DNA of 64,000 bases, from NCBI GenBank assembly GCA_963760435.1, contig CAVXDE010000020.1:1-64000 (forward strand). Direction: 5' to 3'. The notes below the pieces were generated by a model. It was not told the DNA's origin, did no database searches, and was given only the letters and a program-made list of their open reading frames with translations. This stretch comes from JAFAXD01 sp963760435 (lineage in GTDB: Bacteria; Pseudomonadota; Alphaproteobacteria; Rhizobiales; Xanthobacteraceae). Shown here one piece after another: positions 49,501 through 57,624 of this stretch (its first letter is position 1; each line of letters opens with the position of its first letter). Made by a program: the position numbers and the translations under genes.

Positions 49501-50602
49501 GCTGCAGCAGCAGGACGCCCTGAAACTCGAGATCGATCGCGGCTTCCTGGCGGTCTTGAAGCAGGTCGGTCTCGATTACAACAACCCGGCAAGCCCCTAT
49601 AACGGCAAATATGCGCGCGCCTATCAGGCGATCGCCATCCTGTTCCCGGCCACGCTCGGCTATACCGACAACAGCGCCGGCGGAACGGGCGTGGTGCCGC
49701 TGCTCAAGCACACTGGCGATCTGCGCATGGCGCGCTCGCTGGTCGAAACCCAGACCGGCGGCGATATCAACGTGCTCGGCCCCGGCGGCAACCTCTATGT
49801 CGGTTCGAACTCGGCCGACAATCTCACTCCCGCCCAGCAGGGCATTCTCACGCTGCAGGGCGGCTCGGTGCGCACCTACACGGATGGCAGCGTGCTGATC
49901 TATCAGAGCCGCGTCTTCACCGAGCAGGGCGGCAATATCGAGTTGTTCTCCGCCAATGGCGATCTCAACGCCGGCAAGGGGCCGAAGAGCGCGGCCGCCT
50001 ATCCGCCCTTGCGGCTGATCTGCGACGTCGATGGCTATTGCCGCGTCAATCCCTCGGGCTTGGTCACCGGCGCCGGCGTCGGCGCGCTGCTCTCGGTGCC
50101 GGGGCAGGATCCGAAGCAGAGCAACGTGGTGCTGACCGCGCCGCATGGCGTGATCGATGCGAGTGCGGCCGGCATCCGGGTCGCCGGCGATCTCCACCTC
50201 GCTGCCCTGCAGGTGCTCAATGCTTTCAACATCCAGGTCAGCGGCGTCACAGCGGGCCTTCCGGTGGTGCAAGGGCCCCCTGTCGCAGCGTTGACCACCG
50301 CCGCCAACACGACCGCGGCGACACAGCAGGCTCAACTGCCGGCTCAGTCAAGCAAGAACAGCCAAACGTCGATCATGATCGTCGAGATCATTGGCTACGG
50401 CGGTGGCGGTGGCGACGACAGCCCGCCGCACCCACAAGACGAGCAGCGCAAGAAGAACGGAAAGCAGAGCAGCAGCTTCGACCCTAACAGCGCATTCCAC
50501 GTGGTCGGTAACGGCAAGCTCACTGAGGAACAGATGAAACACCTCACCGATCGAGAGAAAAGCAAACTGGATCAACTGGTCAATCGGCCTGAGTTCCCCT
50601 AA
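37575..50602 (+). CDS. Giant filamentous haemagglutinin-like surface protein (about ten frameshifts)
   Basis: About 4,340 residues over 13 kb. ATG 37575 follows GAAGGAG by 7 bases; a long signal (HFALLASVSIMALTLASSPA) and an Ala/Gln-rich coiled stretch precede a two-partner-secretion domain (RAIATWQQFNVGRNTTLYFD, EGTVLIINPNGIIFNG with the NPNG motif). The rest is beta-helix repeat sequence rich in Gly, Ser, Thr and Asn. The C-terminal part (KAELPHQAANITLRYGVAGG; GGDINVLGPGGNLYVGSNSA) resembles the DUF3739-type haemagglutinin region. It ends with a charged tail. Frame changes lie near 41320, 41600, 42290, 44410, 45470, 45790, 46040, 46785, 47960 and 48780, each with repeat character continuing. 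Such proteins are exported by a TpsB porin, not present here. Confidence 0.88.
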
Positions 50603-50672
50603 TAGTACCCCCGTACTGAGGATATGACAGGTTGAAGCTCAGGTAGACGAGCGGAGAGTAGCAACAACATTA

Positions 50673-51281
50673 CTACTCCACCGCCTGCTGGATTGCGCGG
50701 GCCAGCGCGCCCAGGCGTTGCTCGATGATGGTCGGGACCTCGCAGACGTAACTGATCGTTTTGCGCTTGTCCTGGAACACCTGGGTTTCCCAGTTGATCT
50801 TGTTGCCCAGGTCCTCGACCTTGGCGTCGTCGTGATTGGGCGCATCCTGCAGGGCCCGCATTTCGCTGACCTCGGAGCGAATCCTCTCAGCCGACTGTTT
50901 TTGCAGCCGGGCGAAGCGCTCGATCCCGTCCATGACCACGGTGCGCTCATGATTGAGCGTGGTGAACACGCCGGCAAACAGCAGTTTCGCTTTGGTCTGC
51001 TTGTCGCCTGACGCGGAGGCGAAATAATCGGTGACCGCCTTCTCGGCCTCATCAAGCGGTGTGCGGCGGGCCGCAACCCGCGCCACCAGATCGCGGATCG
51101 TGGGATCGTTCTGCCAGGCGTCGCCCACGTCATCGATCGGCGGCCCCGCCCAGACAGCGGCGGCCGACAGCTCCGGCACCTTGATCTGGTTGCATGGCCA
51201 GTCCGGATAGCGTGGGTCGGCAGCCAACGCCGTGGTCGCACTCGCGAGGAAACTCAGCGCCGCCGCGGTCACGTATCTCAC
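50673..51281 (-). CDS. Exported protein of the PQQ-alcohol ABC gene cluster
   Basis: 202 residues. A signal peptide (VTAAALSFLASATTALAADP) precedes YPDWPCNQIKVPELSAAAVW, a helical middle (LDEAEKAVTDYFASASGDKQ, RIRSEVSEMRALQDAPNHDD) and YVCEVPTIIEQRLGALARAI. Two cysteines may pair. It overlaps the permease stop by 4 bases, as the last gene of the operon. In Methylorubrum the lut cluster also has an exported protein after the ABC genes; equivalence is inference. Function unknown. Confidence 0.82.
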   Translation of the reverse strand: MRYVTAAALSFLASATTALAADPRYPDWPCNQIKVPELSAAAVWAGPPIDDVGDAWQNDPTIRDLVARVAARRTPLDEAEKAVTDYFASASGDKQTKAKLLFAGVFTTLNHERTVVMDGIERFARLQKQSAERIRSEVSEMRALQDAPNHDDAKVEDLGNKINWETQVFQDKRKTISYVCEVPTIIEQRLGALARAIQQAVE

Positions 51282-52129
51282 GCCGCACCTCCGCGGTCGC
51301 CGCGCCGCGCCAATAGCCCCCGCGCCGGGTCATAGGCCAGGATCGCGCCGACCATGAACACGGCCGTGCAGCCGCACACAACCGCGAGCGAGATCCAGTT
51401 GACCTGGCCGTAGAGCGCAAAGCGGATCAGTTCTGTGGCGTGGGTGAACGGGTTTGCCTGGCAGACATAATACAAAAATGGGCTCCCTTCCTGCACCCGC
51501 CACAGCGGATAAAGTGCGGACGAGGCAAAGAACATCGGAAAGATCACGAAGTTCATCACGCCGGCGAAGTTCTCGAGCTGGGTGATCACCGAGGAGATCA
51601 GCATGCCGAGCGCGCCCAGCATCAGGCCGGACAGCACCAGCGCGGGAATCACCGTGAGGTAGCCGATCGGCGGCGGCTCGATTTCCCAGAACCAGGCGAT
51701 GAACAGGAACGCATAGACCTGCAACAGCGAAACGGCGGTGCCGGCGATGAGTTTGGACGACAACAGATACCAGCGCGGAAACGGGCTCACCAGCAGGGTG
51801 CGCATGTTTCCCATCTCGCGGTCATAGACCATGGACAGCGAGGACTGCATGCCGTTGAAGAGCTGGATCATCGCGATCAGCCCCGGCGTGATGTAGACTT
51901 CGTAGAGCACGTAGGTCTCATAGGGCGGGATGATCGACACCCCGAGCACCTGCCGGAACCCAGCCGCGAAGATGAACAGCCAGACCAGCGGGCGGACCAG
52001 CGCGGAGATGAAGCGTTCGCGCTGATGCAGGAAGCGCAGACCTTCGCGCCAGATGATTCCGGCGAGACATATCGCATATTGTGGCGCCGAGAACCGCGCC
52101 TCACTGCGGATGGTGACGTCCGTCGTCAT
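51278..52129 (-). CDS. ABC-2-type transporter permease of the PQQ-alcohol system (PedC/LutF-like)
   Basis: 283 residues with six membrane segments of the ABC-2 type (LVRPLVWLFIFAAGFRQVLG, VYITPGLIAMIQLFNGMQSS, VSLLQVYAFLFIAWFWEIEP, VIPALVLSGLMLGALGMLIS, FAGVMNFVIFPMFFASSALY, and one near the C terminus). ABC-2 permeases usually export. The start overlaps the ATPase stop by 4 bases. With the ATPase it forms the membrane part of the system associated with PQQ dehydrogenases; lanthanide or quinoprotein maturation transport has been proposed for Lut relatives. Confidence 0.88.
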   Translation of the reverse strand: MTTDVTIRSEARFSAPQYAICLAGIIWREGLRFLHQRERFISALVRPLVWLFIFAAGFRQVLGVSIIPPYETYVLYEVYITPGLIAMIQLFNGMQSSLSMVYDREMGNMRTLLVSPFPRWYLLSSKLIAGTAVSLLQVYAFLFIAWFWEIEPPPIGYLTVIPALVLSGLMLGALGMLISSVITQLENFAGVMNFVIFPMFFASSALYPLWRVQEGSPFLYYVCQANPFTHATELIRFALYGQVNWISLAVVCGCTAVFMVGAILAYDPARGLLARRGDRGGAA

Positions 52130-52905
52130 GCGGCCTCGTCAGCCGTATCGGCCAAGCTGATCTTGGTGAGGCGCGCGAAGGCGCCGCGGATATCGGTCGC
52201 GCCGGCCTCGGCGACCACGCGGGCGACGGGACCGTGCGCCAGCACGCGACCTTTGTGCAGCACCACCACGTCATCGCTTGGCGCGACCTCATCGATCAGA
52301 TGCGTCGCCCAGAGCACGCTCGCGCCTTCCTGCGCCACGAGGCCGCGCATGTGCGTGAGAATGTCGGCGCGCGATTGCACGTCGAGGCCGACCGTCGGCT
52401 CGTCGAGCACCAGCAGGCGGGGACGGTGCAACAGCGCGCGGGCGATCTCGACGCGGCGCATTTGTCCGCCGGAGAGATTGCGAACCTTATCCTTGGCGCG
52501 ATCAGCAAGCGCGATCTGGGTGAGCAACTCGTCGGCGCGCCGACGCGCCTCGCGCCGGCCGATGCCGTGCAGAGCCGCGTGATAGATCAGGTTCTGCATC
52601 ACCGAGAGATCGAGATCGAGCGTACGCGACTGGAACACGACGCCGATCAGGCGGAGCGCGTCGCCCGGCGTGCGGGCCACGTCATGGCCGAAGATGCCGA
52701 TATGGCCGCTCTTCGTGGCGAACAGACGCGTGATGAGCGAGAACAGGGTCGTCTTGCCGGCGCCGTTCAGACCCAGCAGGACCGCGAAGGTTGCCGGCGC
52801 GATCGCGAAGGATACGTCGGCGAGCGCCGGGCGGCTGCCATAGGCATAGCTCACGCCTTCGACGGTGAGTGCGGGGGCGACGCCAGGTCCTATTTGCGCA
52901 GTCAT
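52126..52905 (-). CDS. ABC transporter ATP-binding protein of the PQQ-alcohol system (LutE-like)
   Basis: 259 residues from ATG 52905: VEGVSYAYGSRPALADVSFA, Walker A VLLGLNGAGKTTLFSLI, Q-loop VVFQSRTLDLDLSVMQNLIY, signature NLSGGQMRRVEIARALL, Walker B LLVLDEPTVGLDVQSRADIL and switch ATHLIDEVAPSDD. In the raw sequence it is read through in frame from the beta-propeller gene; the reason is probably a lost stop near 52930. Part of the overlapping SBP-propeller-ATPase-permease operon. Confidence 0.92.
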   Translation of the reverse strand: MTAQIGPGVAPALTVEGVSYAYGSRPALADVSFAIAPATFAVLLGLNGAGKTTLFSLITRLFATKSGHIGIFGHDVARTPGDALRLIGVVFQSRTLDLDLSVMQNLIYHAALHGIGRREARRRADELLTQIALADRAKDKVRNLSGGQMRRVEIARALLHRPRLLVLDEPTVGLDVQSRADILTHMRGLVAQEGASVLWATHLIDEVAPSDDVVVLHKGRVLAHGPVARVVAEAGATDIRGAFARLTKISLADTADEAA

Positions 52906-52913
52906 GAAAAGGT

Positions 52914-53898
52914 TTACTTCGCAGCGCTTCTGCGAAATCGCGACACCCCAGGGCAGCTCCCCGACCTGGATCGATTTGATCACCTTCAGGCTCCCAACAT
53001 CAATGACCGAAACATCGTTTGAGACGCCGTTGGTGGTGAGCAGGTAGCGCTCGTCCGGGGTGAACGCCGTGTGCCAGACGCGCTGGCCAACGAGCAGATA
53101 TTTCGTGACCTCGTGCGTGCCGGTGTCGATGACCGCGACGCGATTGGCCGGTCCGAGGGCGACGAATGCGGTCTTGCCATCCCGGCTGATGCTGATGCCG
53201 ACCGGCTGTATTGCTTCGCTGCGCAGGCCGGGGATCGCAAACGTGATTTTCTTGATCACCTGATGGCTGTGCGGATCAATGATGCTGACCGTGCCGCCGA
53301 CCTCGGACGACACCCACAGTTCCGAGCCGTCGGGTTTGAAGGCCGCGAACCGCGGCCGTGCGTCCACCAGCACGTTGGCGACGATCTTGCGCGTGTCCAG
53401 ATCGATGAAATGCGCCATGTTGGTCGTCTCGGACGTGGCGACCAGGGTCTTGCCGTCGGGACTGATCCCCATGCCTTCCGGCTCGACGCCGACTTGCACC
53501 TCACCGACGCGCGCGCGCTTCTGCAGGTCGATGATGGTGACGGTGTTGTCGTTCTCGTTGGCGACATAGAGAACGTTGCCGGCCGGATCCTGCGTGAACA
53601 GCTCCGGATCTGGGCCCGACGGCAAGGTGGAAACGACCTCGCCCGACTTGGTATCGACCATCTGGATGGTGTCGTCGTCCCCGACCGCCACCAGCACGTA
53701 GTTGCCGTCCTTGGTGAGCTCGATGCCGCGCGGCCGCTGCCCGACCTTGATGGTGCGCACCGCCTGCAGCTTGTCGGTATCGACGACCGTGATGGTGTTG
53801 CCCTTCTCGTTCGAGATATACGCCGTATAGGCGTGCGCGGGGACGTTCAGCCCCGCAACGATCGCCAAGCCGAGGACCGCATTCACTGCAGCTTGCAT
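52914..53898 (-). CDS. PQQ-dependent catabolism-associated YVTN beta-propeller protein
   Basis: About 327 residues from ATG 53898: signal peptide (AVNAVLGLAIVAGLNVPAHA), then seven YVTN-type blades such as AYISNEKGNTITVVDTDKLQ, VLYVANENDNTVTIIDLQKR, ELWVSSEVGGTVSIIDPHSH and YLLTTNGVSNDVSVIDVGSL, ending GELPWGVAIS. Family members stop about here; a one-base shift near 52930 would place a TAA at 52914-52916. As read, it fuses in frame to the ABC ATPase. The periplasmic propeller may bind or deliver a cofactor; the role is not established. Overlaps the upstream gene by 16 bases. Confidence 0.88.
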
Positions 53899-55068
53899 TT
53901 GCTTTCGCTCCGATCGTAGCCGAGCGTGTCGAGTTCGGAGAACTGGTGCAGAAAGCCCTCCTGTGGCGAGACTGACACGATGGTGCGGCCATCGGTGAGC
54001 AGAATTGGCTGCCGCAGCTGCAGGTTCCAGTCGCGCAAGGTCAGCTTCTGCCCCTTGAAGGCGGCGAGCGCGAAATCCGGGCTCTTCATGAAATCCAGCA
54101 AGCGCCTTGGGGTCGTTGACCCGCTTGTGCGCCGCGCTCTCGCCGATCATGCGCACTGCGGTCCAGGCCTGCATGTCGAGGGCGGTCATTGGCCGCTTGA
54201 ACTCGCGGATGAAGCGGTCCTGCATCTGGGTCGCGCCCCATTGGTCATTGGAGGCGTCCCAGCTTGTCGGCACCAGGCCCGCCGAGCCCGCGACCGGCCG
54301 CGGGTCCCAGGTGCGATACGGCAGATATCCGGCAAAGACTTCGCTCTCATCCGCCGCGACCAGCACGTCGTATGCCGGCAGCTGCTGGGTAAAGACCGGG
54401 ATTTGCCGCTGTACCTGCACCACGCCGGTATCCGAGCGGCGCGAGCCGCCGGTATCTTCGAACACCTTCTCGCCGACGATCTTGGCGCCGAAGCGGGTGG
54501 CGGCGTGGCGGAGCGCGTCGGCATAGAGCTTGTCGGGCTCGTGTGAGCCAACCACCAGGAACCAGCGCCGCCATTGTTTCCAGACCAGATATTGGGCGAG
54601 CGCATCGGCCAGCATGGCGCGCGACGGCGCCGTGTGGATCACGTTGGCCCGGCAGTCGTCCTCGCGCAGGCGCTCATCCGGCGCGCCGACGTTGAAGAAC
54701 ACCTGGCCGCGGGCGCGCCCTGCATCGGCGGCGCGCAGCAACGCATCGGCGGGGAGATCGGCCAGCACGATGGAGGCGCCCCGGTCTGCGAGCGCGCTGG
54801 CAGCCGCCGCCGGGTCCTCGCCTTCCTTGAGTTTCACCTCGTCCAGCGTGAAATGCTGATCGAGGAACTTGCCGGTGGTATTGTTGTCATTAATCGCCGC
54901 CTGCGCCCCCGCGACCCCATTGTTCTCGGCCGGCACTTGAACCAGCGAGATCGCAACGCGCGGTTTTTCGCTGCGCAAATAGCCGATCTTGAACTCGAGC
55001 AGCTCAGTTGCGCGCGCAGCCAGCACTGTCAGAAGGATGACGGCTGCCGCTATCAGAGTACGCGCCAC
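53883..55068 (-). CDS. ABC substrate-binding protein of the PQQ-alcohol system (one frameshift)
   Basis: About 395 residues from GTG 55068, which has GGAGAGA about 8 bases ahead. A signal (TLIAAAVILLTVLAARATEL) precedes a branched-chain-amino-acid-like binding fold (EFKIGYLRSEKPRVAISLVQ, WRRWFLVVGSHEPDKLYADA, YDVLVAADESEVFAGYLPYR, ALDMQAWTAVRMIGESAAHK). After NDPKAL the frame shifts near 54095 to FMKSPDFALAAFKGQKLTLR and ILLTDGRTIVSVSPQEGFLH, ending SESKCKLQ at 53883. It matches the substrate-binding family that accompanies PQQ alcohol dehydrogenases. First gene of its operon, divergent from mfnB; the gap 55069-55276 carries both promoters. Confidence 0.9.
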
Positions 55069-55276
55069 GGTTAAGCTCTCTCCAAATAAGTCAGCATGAT
55101 CCATCGAACGGGGGACCTGTGTCGAGATCATGCCGTCGTGGCGCAGAGACGCAGGGTCGTTTTGCGCCGCAGCATAGCGAAGCGACGGCCGCGCTTCATT
55201 TGTTGATGGGCGACATTGAATGTCGCGGGATCCCACGACACAATGCATTTTTGATCATCCGTGCTGGGCGACGTAC

Positions 55277-56431
55277 ATGACCCTGTTTCTGGCGAGCGTG
55301 ACCGGAGCGGATGAGGCGGAGATCGCGCTCGCGCACGGCGCCGATATCATCGACATGAAGGATGCGGCCAAAGGTGGCCTGGCACCTTTGCCGGCTGATG
55401 TGGTGCGCACGGCGGTCGCCGCCGTTGCGGGCCGGCGTCCGGTGAGCGCGGTCGCCGGTGAACCCGGCATGGATCCCGACGCGCTCGCAAGCTCCGTCCG
55501 GGAGATCGCGCAGACCGGCGTCGATTACGTCAAGATCGGTGTTTATCCGGGCTCGCAGCAGAAAGCCTGCGTGCAAGCGCTTGCGCCGGTGGTGCGCCAG
55601 ACCAAGCTCGTCGCGGTGCTGTTTGCCGATCAGCAACCCGACTTCACCTTGCTGTCGTTGCTGGCCGAGTGCGGCTTTGCCGGCGCCATGCTGGATACCG
55701 CCCGCAAGGGCGCGGGACGCTTGCTCGATCATGCCGACGTGGCGACGTTGCATGAGTTTGTCGAGCGCTGCCGCGGGCACGGGTTGATGTGCGGACTTGC
55801 TGGCTCGCTCGAACCGCCCGATGTTCCGCGCTTGCTGCTGCTGGCGCCGGATATTCTGGGGTTTCGCGGTGCGCTCTGCGCCGGTCACGTGCGGGGAGGG
55901 CGCATTGATCCGCATGCCGTGGACCTCATTCGCGAGCTTGTCCCGCATGAGGGTCCGCAGCCGGCGGCTGATCTGAGCCCGGCCTTGCACCCGCTCGCTT
56001 TTGCGCGCGACGGCGCAACGGATCGGATCTTCGTGCGCGATTTCGTGATCCCGGTGCGCATCGGCGCCTATGCGCATGAGCGCGGGCAGCCGCAGAATGT
56101 GCGCTTCAACGTCGAGGTCACGGCCGCGCGGCCGGCGCGCGCCGCGGCCGATATGCGGCACGTGCTCTCCTATGACGTGATCATGGACGCGATCCGCCTC
56201 GTCGTGGCGCGCGAGCATATTGCGCTGGTCGAGGCGCTTGCCGAACGCATTGCGGAGTTCCTGCTCGTGCACCCACGGGTGGTGAGCGTGACGGTGCGGG
56301 TCGAGAAACTCGATCTCGGGCCGGGCAGCGTCGGGGTCGAGATCACGCGCCAGCGCCAGAGCGAGGTCGCCGACGTCTATCAGCTCTATCCGACCGCGGC
56401 GGCGAAGGCCCGGCTCGGCGGGTCCGACTGA
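55277..56431 (+). CDS. mfnB: MfnB (furan phosphate synthase) fused to dihydroneopterin aldolase domain
   Basis: 384 residues from ATG 55277. Residues 1 to about 235 are a DUF556/MfnB TIM barrel (TLFLASVTGADEAEIALAHG, ADIIDMKDAAKGGLAPLPAD with the Schiff-base-type Lys, VDYVKIGVYPG, MLDTARKGAGRLLDHAD), which makes the furan precursor of methanofuran from glyceraldehyde 3-phosphate in archaea. From about 255 there is a FolB-type domain (DRIFVRDFVIPVRIGAYAHE, LSYDVIMDAIRLVVAREHIA, VEALAERIAEFLLVHPRVVS). So one polypeptide serves methylofuran and pterin synthesis. The stop abuts the mfnE ATG. Confidence 0.92.
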   Translation: MTLFLASVTGADEAEIALAHGADIIDMKDAAKGGLAPLPADVVRTAVAAVAGRRPVSAVAGEPGMDPDALASSVREIAQTGVDYVKIGVYPGSQQKACVQALAPVVRQTKLVAVLFADQQPDFTLLSLLAECGFAGAMLDTARKGAGRLLDHADVATLHEFVERCRGHGLMCGLAGSLEPPDVPRLLLLAPDILGFRGALCAGHVRGGRIDPHAVDLIRELVPHEGPQPAADLSPALHPLAFARDGATDRIFVRDFVIPVRIGAYAHERGQPQNVRFNVEVTAARPARAAADMRHVLSYDVIMDAIRLVVAREHIALVEALAERIAEFLLVHPRVVSVTVRVEKLDLGPGSVGVEITRQRQSEVADVYQLYPTAAAKARLGGSD

Positions 56432-57061
56432 ATGCCGTCACTGCGCCCGCTCACCGTCGTCAAGCTCGGCGGCAGCTACGCGTTCTCGCCGGCGCTGGGC
56501 GATTGGCTCGAGATCATCGCCGGCAATGCAGGGCACGTGGTGCTGGTCCCGGGCGGCGGACCCTTTGCCGATGCCGTGCGCGAGGCGCAGCCGAAGATGG
56601 GGTTTGATGATGCGGCGGCGCATCACATGGCGTTGTTAGCCATGGAGCAATACGGCCGTGCGCTGGTGAGCCTTAACGAGACGCTTGCGCTCGCGTCGTC
56701 GCTCGTGGCGATCCGGCGCCTCTTGTCCGCCCGCAAGGTTCCGGTCTGGGCGCCGACCCGGATGGTGCTCGGTCAAGCGGACATTCCGAGTTCATGGGAC
56801 GTGACCAGCGACAGTCTGGCGGCCTGGCTTGCCCGCAGGCTGCGGGCTCCTCGATTGTTGCTCATCAAACATCTCGATCCGCCCAAGGATCCGGTTCGAG
56901 CTGACGACCTGGTCAGACATGGGATTATCGATCGCGCGTTTGTGCCTGCGCTCGGCAGCTCGGGAATCGAAGCGTCGATCATCGGGCCGGCGCAGCATGC
57001 CGCAGCGGCGCGCGCGCTTGCGCGCGGCGAAGTCATCGGCAGCCGCATCGGCTTGCGCTAG
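56432..57061 (+). CDS. mfnE: Amino-acid-kinase-family protein, MfnE-like
   Basis: 209 residues: TVVKLGGSYAFSPALGDWLE (phosphate-binding GG), HVVLVPGGGPFADAVREAQP and RLLLIKHLDPPKDPVRADDL are typical of the amino acid kinase fold. In archaea MfnE phosphorylates aminomethylfuran phosphate to the diphosphate that MfnF couples. Placement directly after mfnB supports this role. Start adjoins the mfnB stop (TGAATG). Confidence 0.87.
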   Translation: MPSLRPLTVVKLGGSYAFSPALGDWLEIIAGNAGHVVLVPGGGPFADAVREAQPKMGFDDAAAHHMALLAMEQYGRALVSLNETLALASSLVAIRRLLSARKVPVWAPTRMVLGQADIPSSWDVTSDSLAAWLARRLRAPRLLLIKHLDPPKDPVRADDLVRHGIIDRAFVPALGSSGIEASIIGPAQHAAAARALARGEVIGSRIGLR

Positions 57062-57072
57062 GCTCTGGTCCG

Positions 57073-57624
57073 ATGGCCAAGATCAAGACACCCCGCTGGG
57101 GCTGGGCCCTCACCGGCTCGGGGCATTTCTTCAAGGAATGCCTCGCCATGATTCACGCGCTCGATGAGGTCGATCTGTTCGTCACCCGCGCGGCAGCGGA
57201 AGTCGTGCGCATGTATAAACAGGATCTCACCCTGCCGAAGTCGGCGCGCATCTTTCGCGATACGGCAGCGAGCGCGCCGCCGGTCGGGAACTTTTACTAC
57301 GGCGTCTATCACACGCTGGTGCTGGGCCCGGCCACGTCGAACACGGTCGCCAAGTGCGTCTATGGAATCTCCGATAACCTCGCCACCAACGTTTTCGCGC
57401 AAGCCGGCAAGTGCCGTGTGCCGGCGATCGTCTTCGCCTGCGACACGGCACCAGAGCTCGAGACCGAAGCGCCCAAAGGAATGGTGAAGGTCTATCCGCG
57501 TCGCATCGACCTCGACAACACCGCGCGCCTCAAGTCCTTCGAAGGCACGCACGTCGTGGAGACGCTCCCCGAGCTGGAGCAGGCTTTGGCTGAGCGCAAG
57601 CGCGAGCTCGCCGGGAATGGGTGA
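57073..57624 (+). CDS. Flavoprotein, archaeal AfpA/DmrB-like
   Basis: 183 residues with the flavoprotein fold: WGWALTGSGHFFKECLAMIH (phosphate loop), EVDLFVTRAAAEVVRMYKQD, NFYYGVYHTLVLGPATSNTV (the GPATSNT flavin-contact segment) and VPAIVFACDTAPE. Archaeal relatives reduce dihydromethanopterin, so it may supply the last step to H4MPT. In Methylorubrum a different type of enzyme (DmrA) does this; which applies here is open. It is 11 bases after mfnE and overlaps the next gene by 8. Confidence 0.83.
   Translation: MAKIKTPRWGWALTGSGHFFKECLAMIHALDEVDLFVTRAAAEVVRMYKQDLTLPKSARIFRDTAASAPPVGNFYYGVYHTLVLGPATSNTVAKCVYGISDNLATNVFAQAGKCRVPAIVFACDTAPELETEAPKGMVKVYPRRIDLDNTARLKSFEGTHVVETLPELEQALAERKRELAGNG

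Noticed and set aside
37575..50602. Repeats of the adhesin as a CRISPR array or satellite
   Set aside because: Repetition is at protein level (beta-helix), with no constant DNA repeat and spacer pattern. No CRISPR array was seen anywhere in the window.
50603..50672. Terminator from AGTAC-CCCC-GTACT or GAGTAG...CTACTC
   Set aside because: Stems of five or six bases and no T-run; too weak to call.
52126..55248. A natural 1040-residue fusion of binding protein, propeller and ABC ATPase
   Set aside because: The binding protein's own C terminus and stop lie in another frame, each domain has its own start, and the fused topology would place an ATPase behind periplasmic domains.
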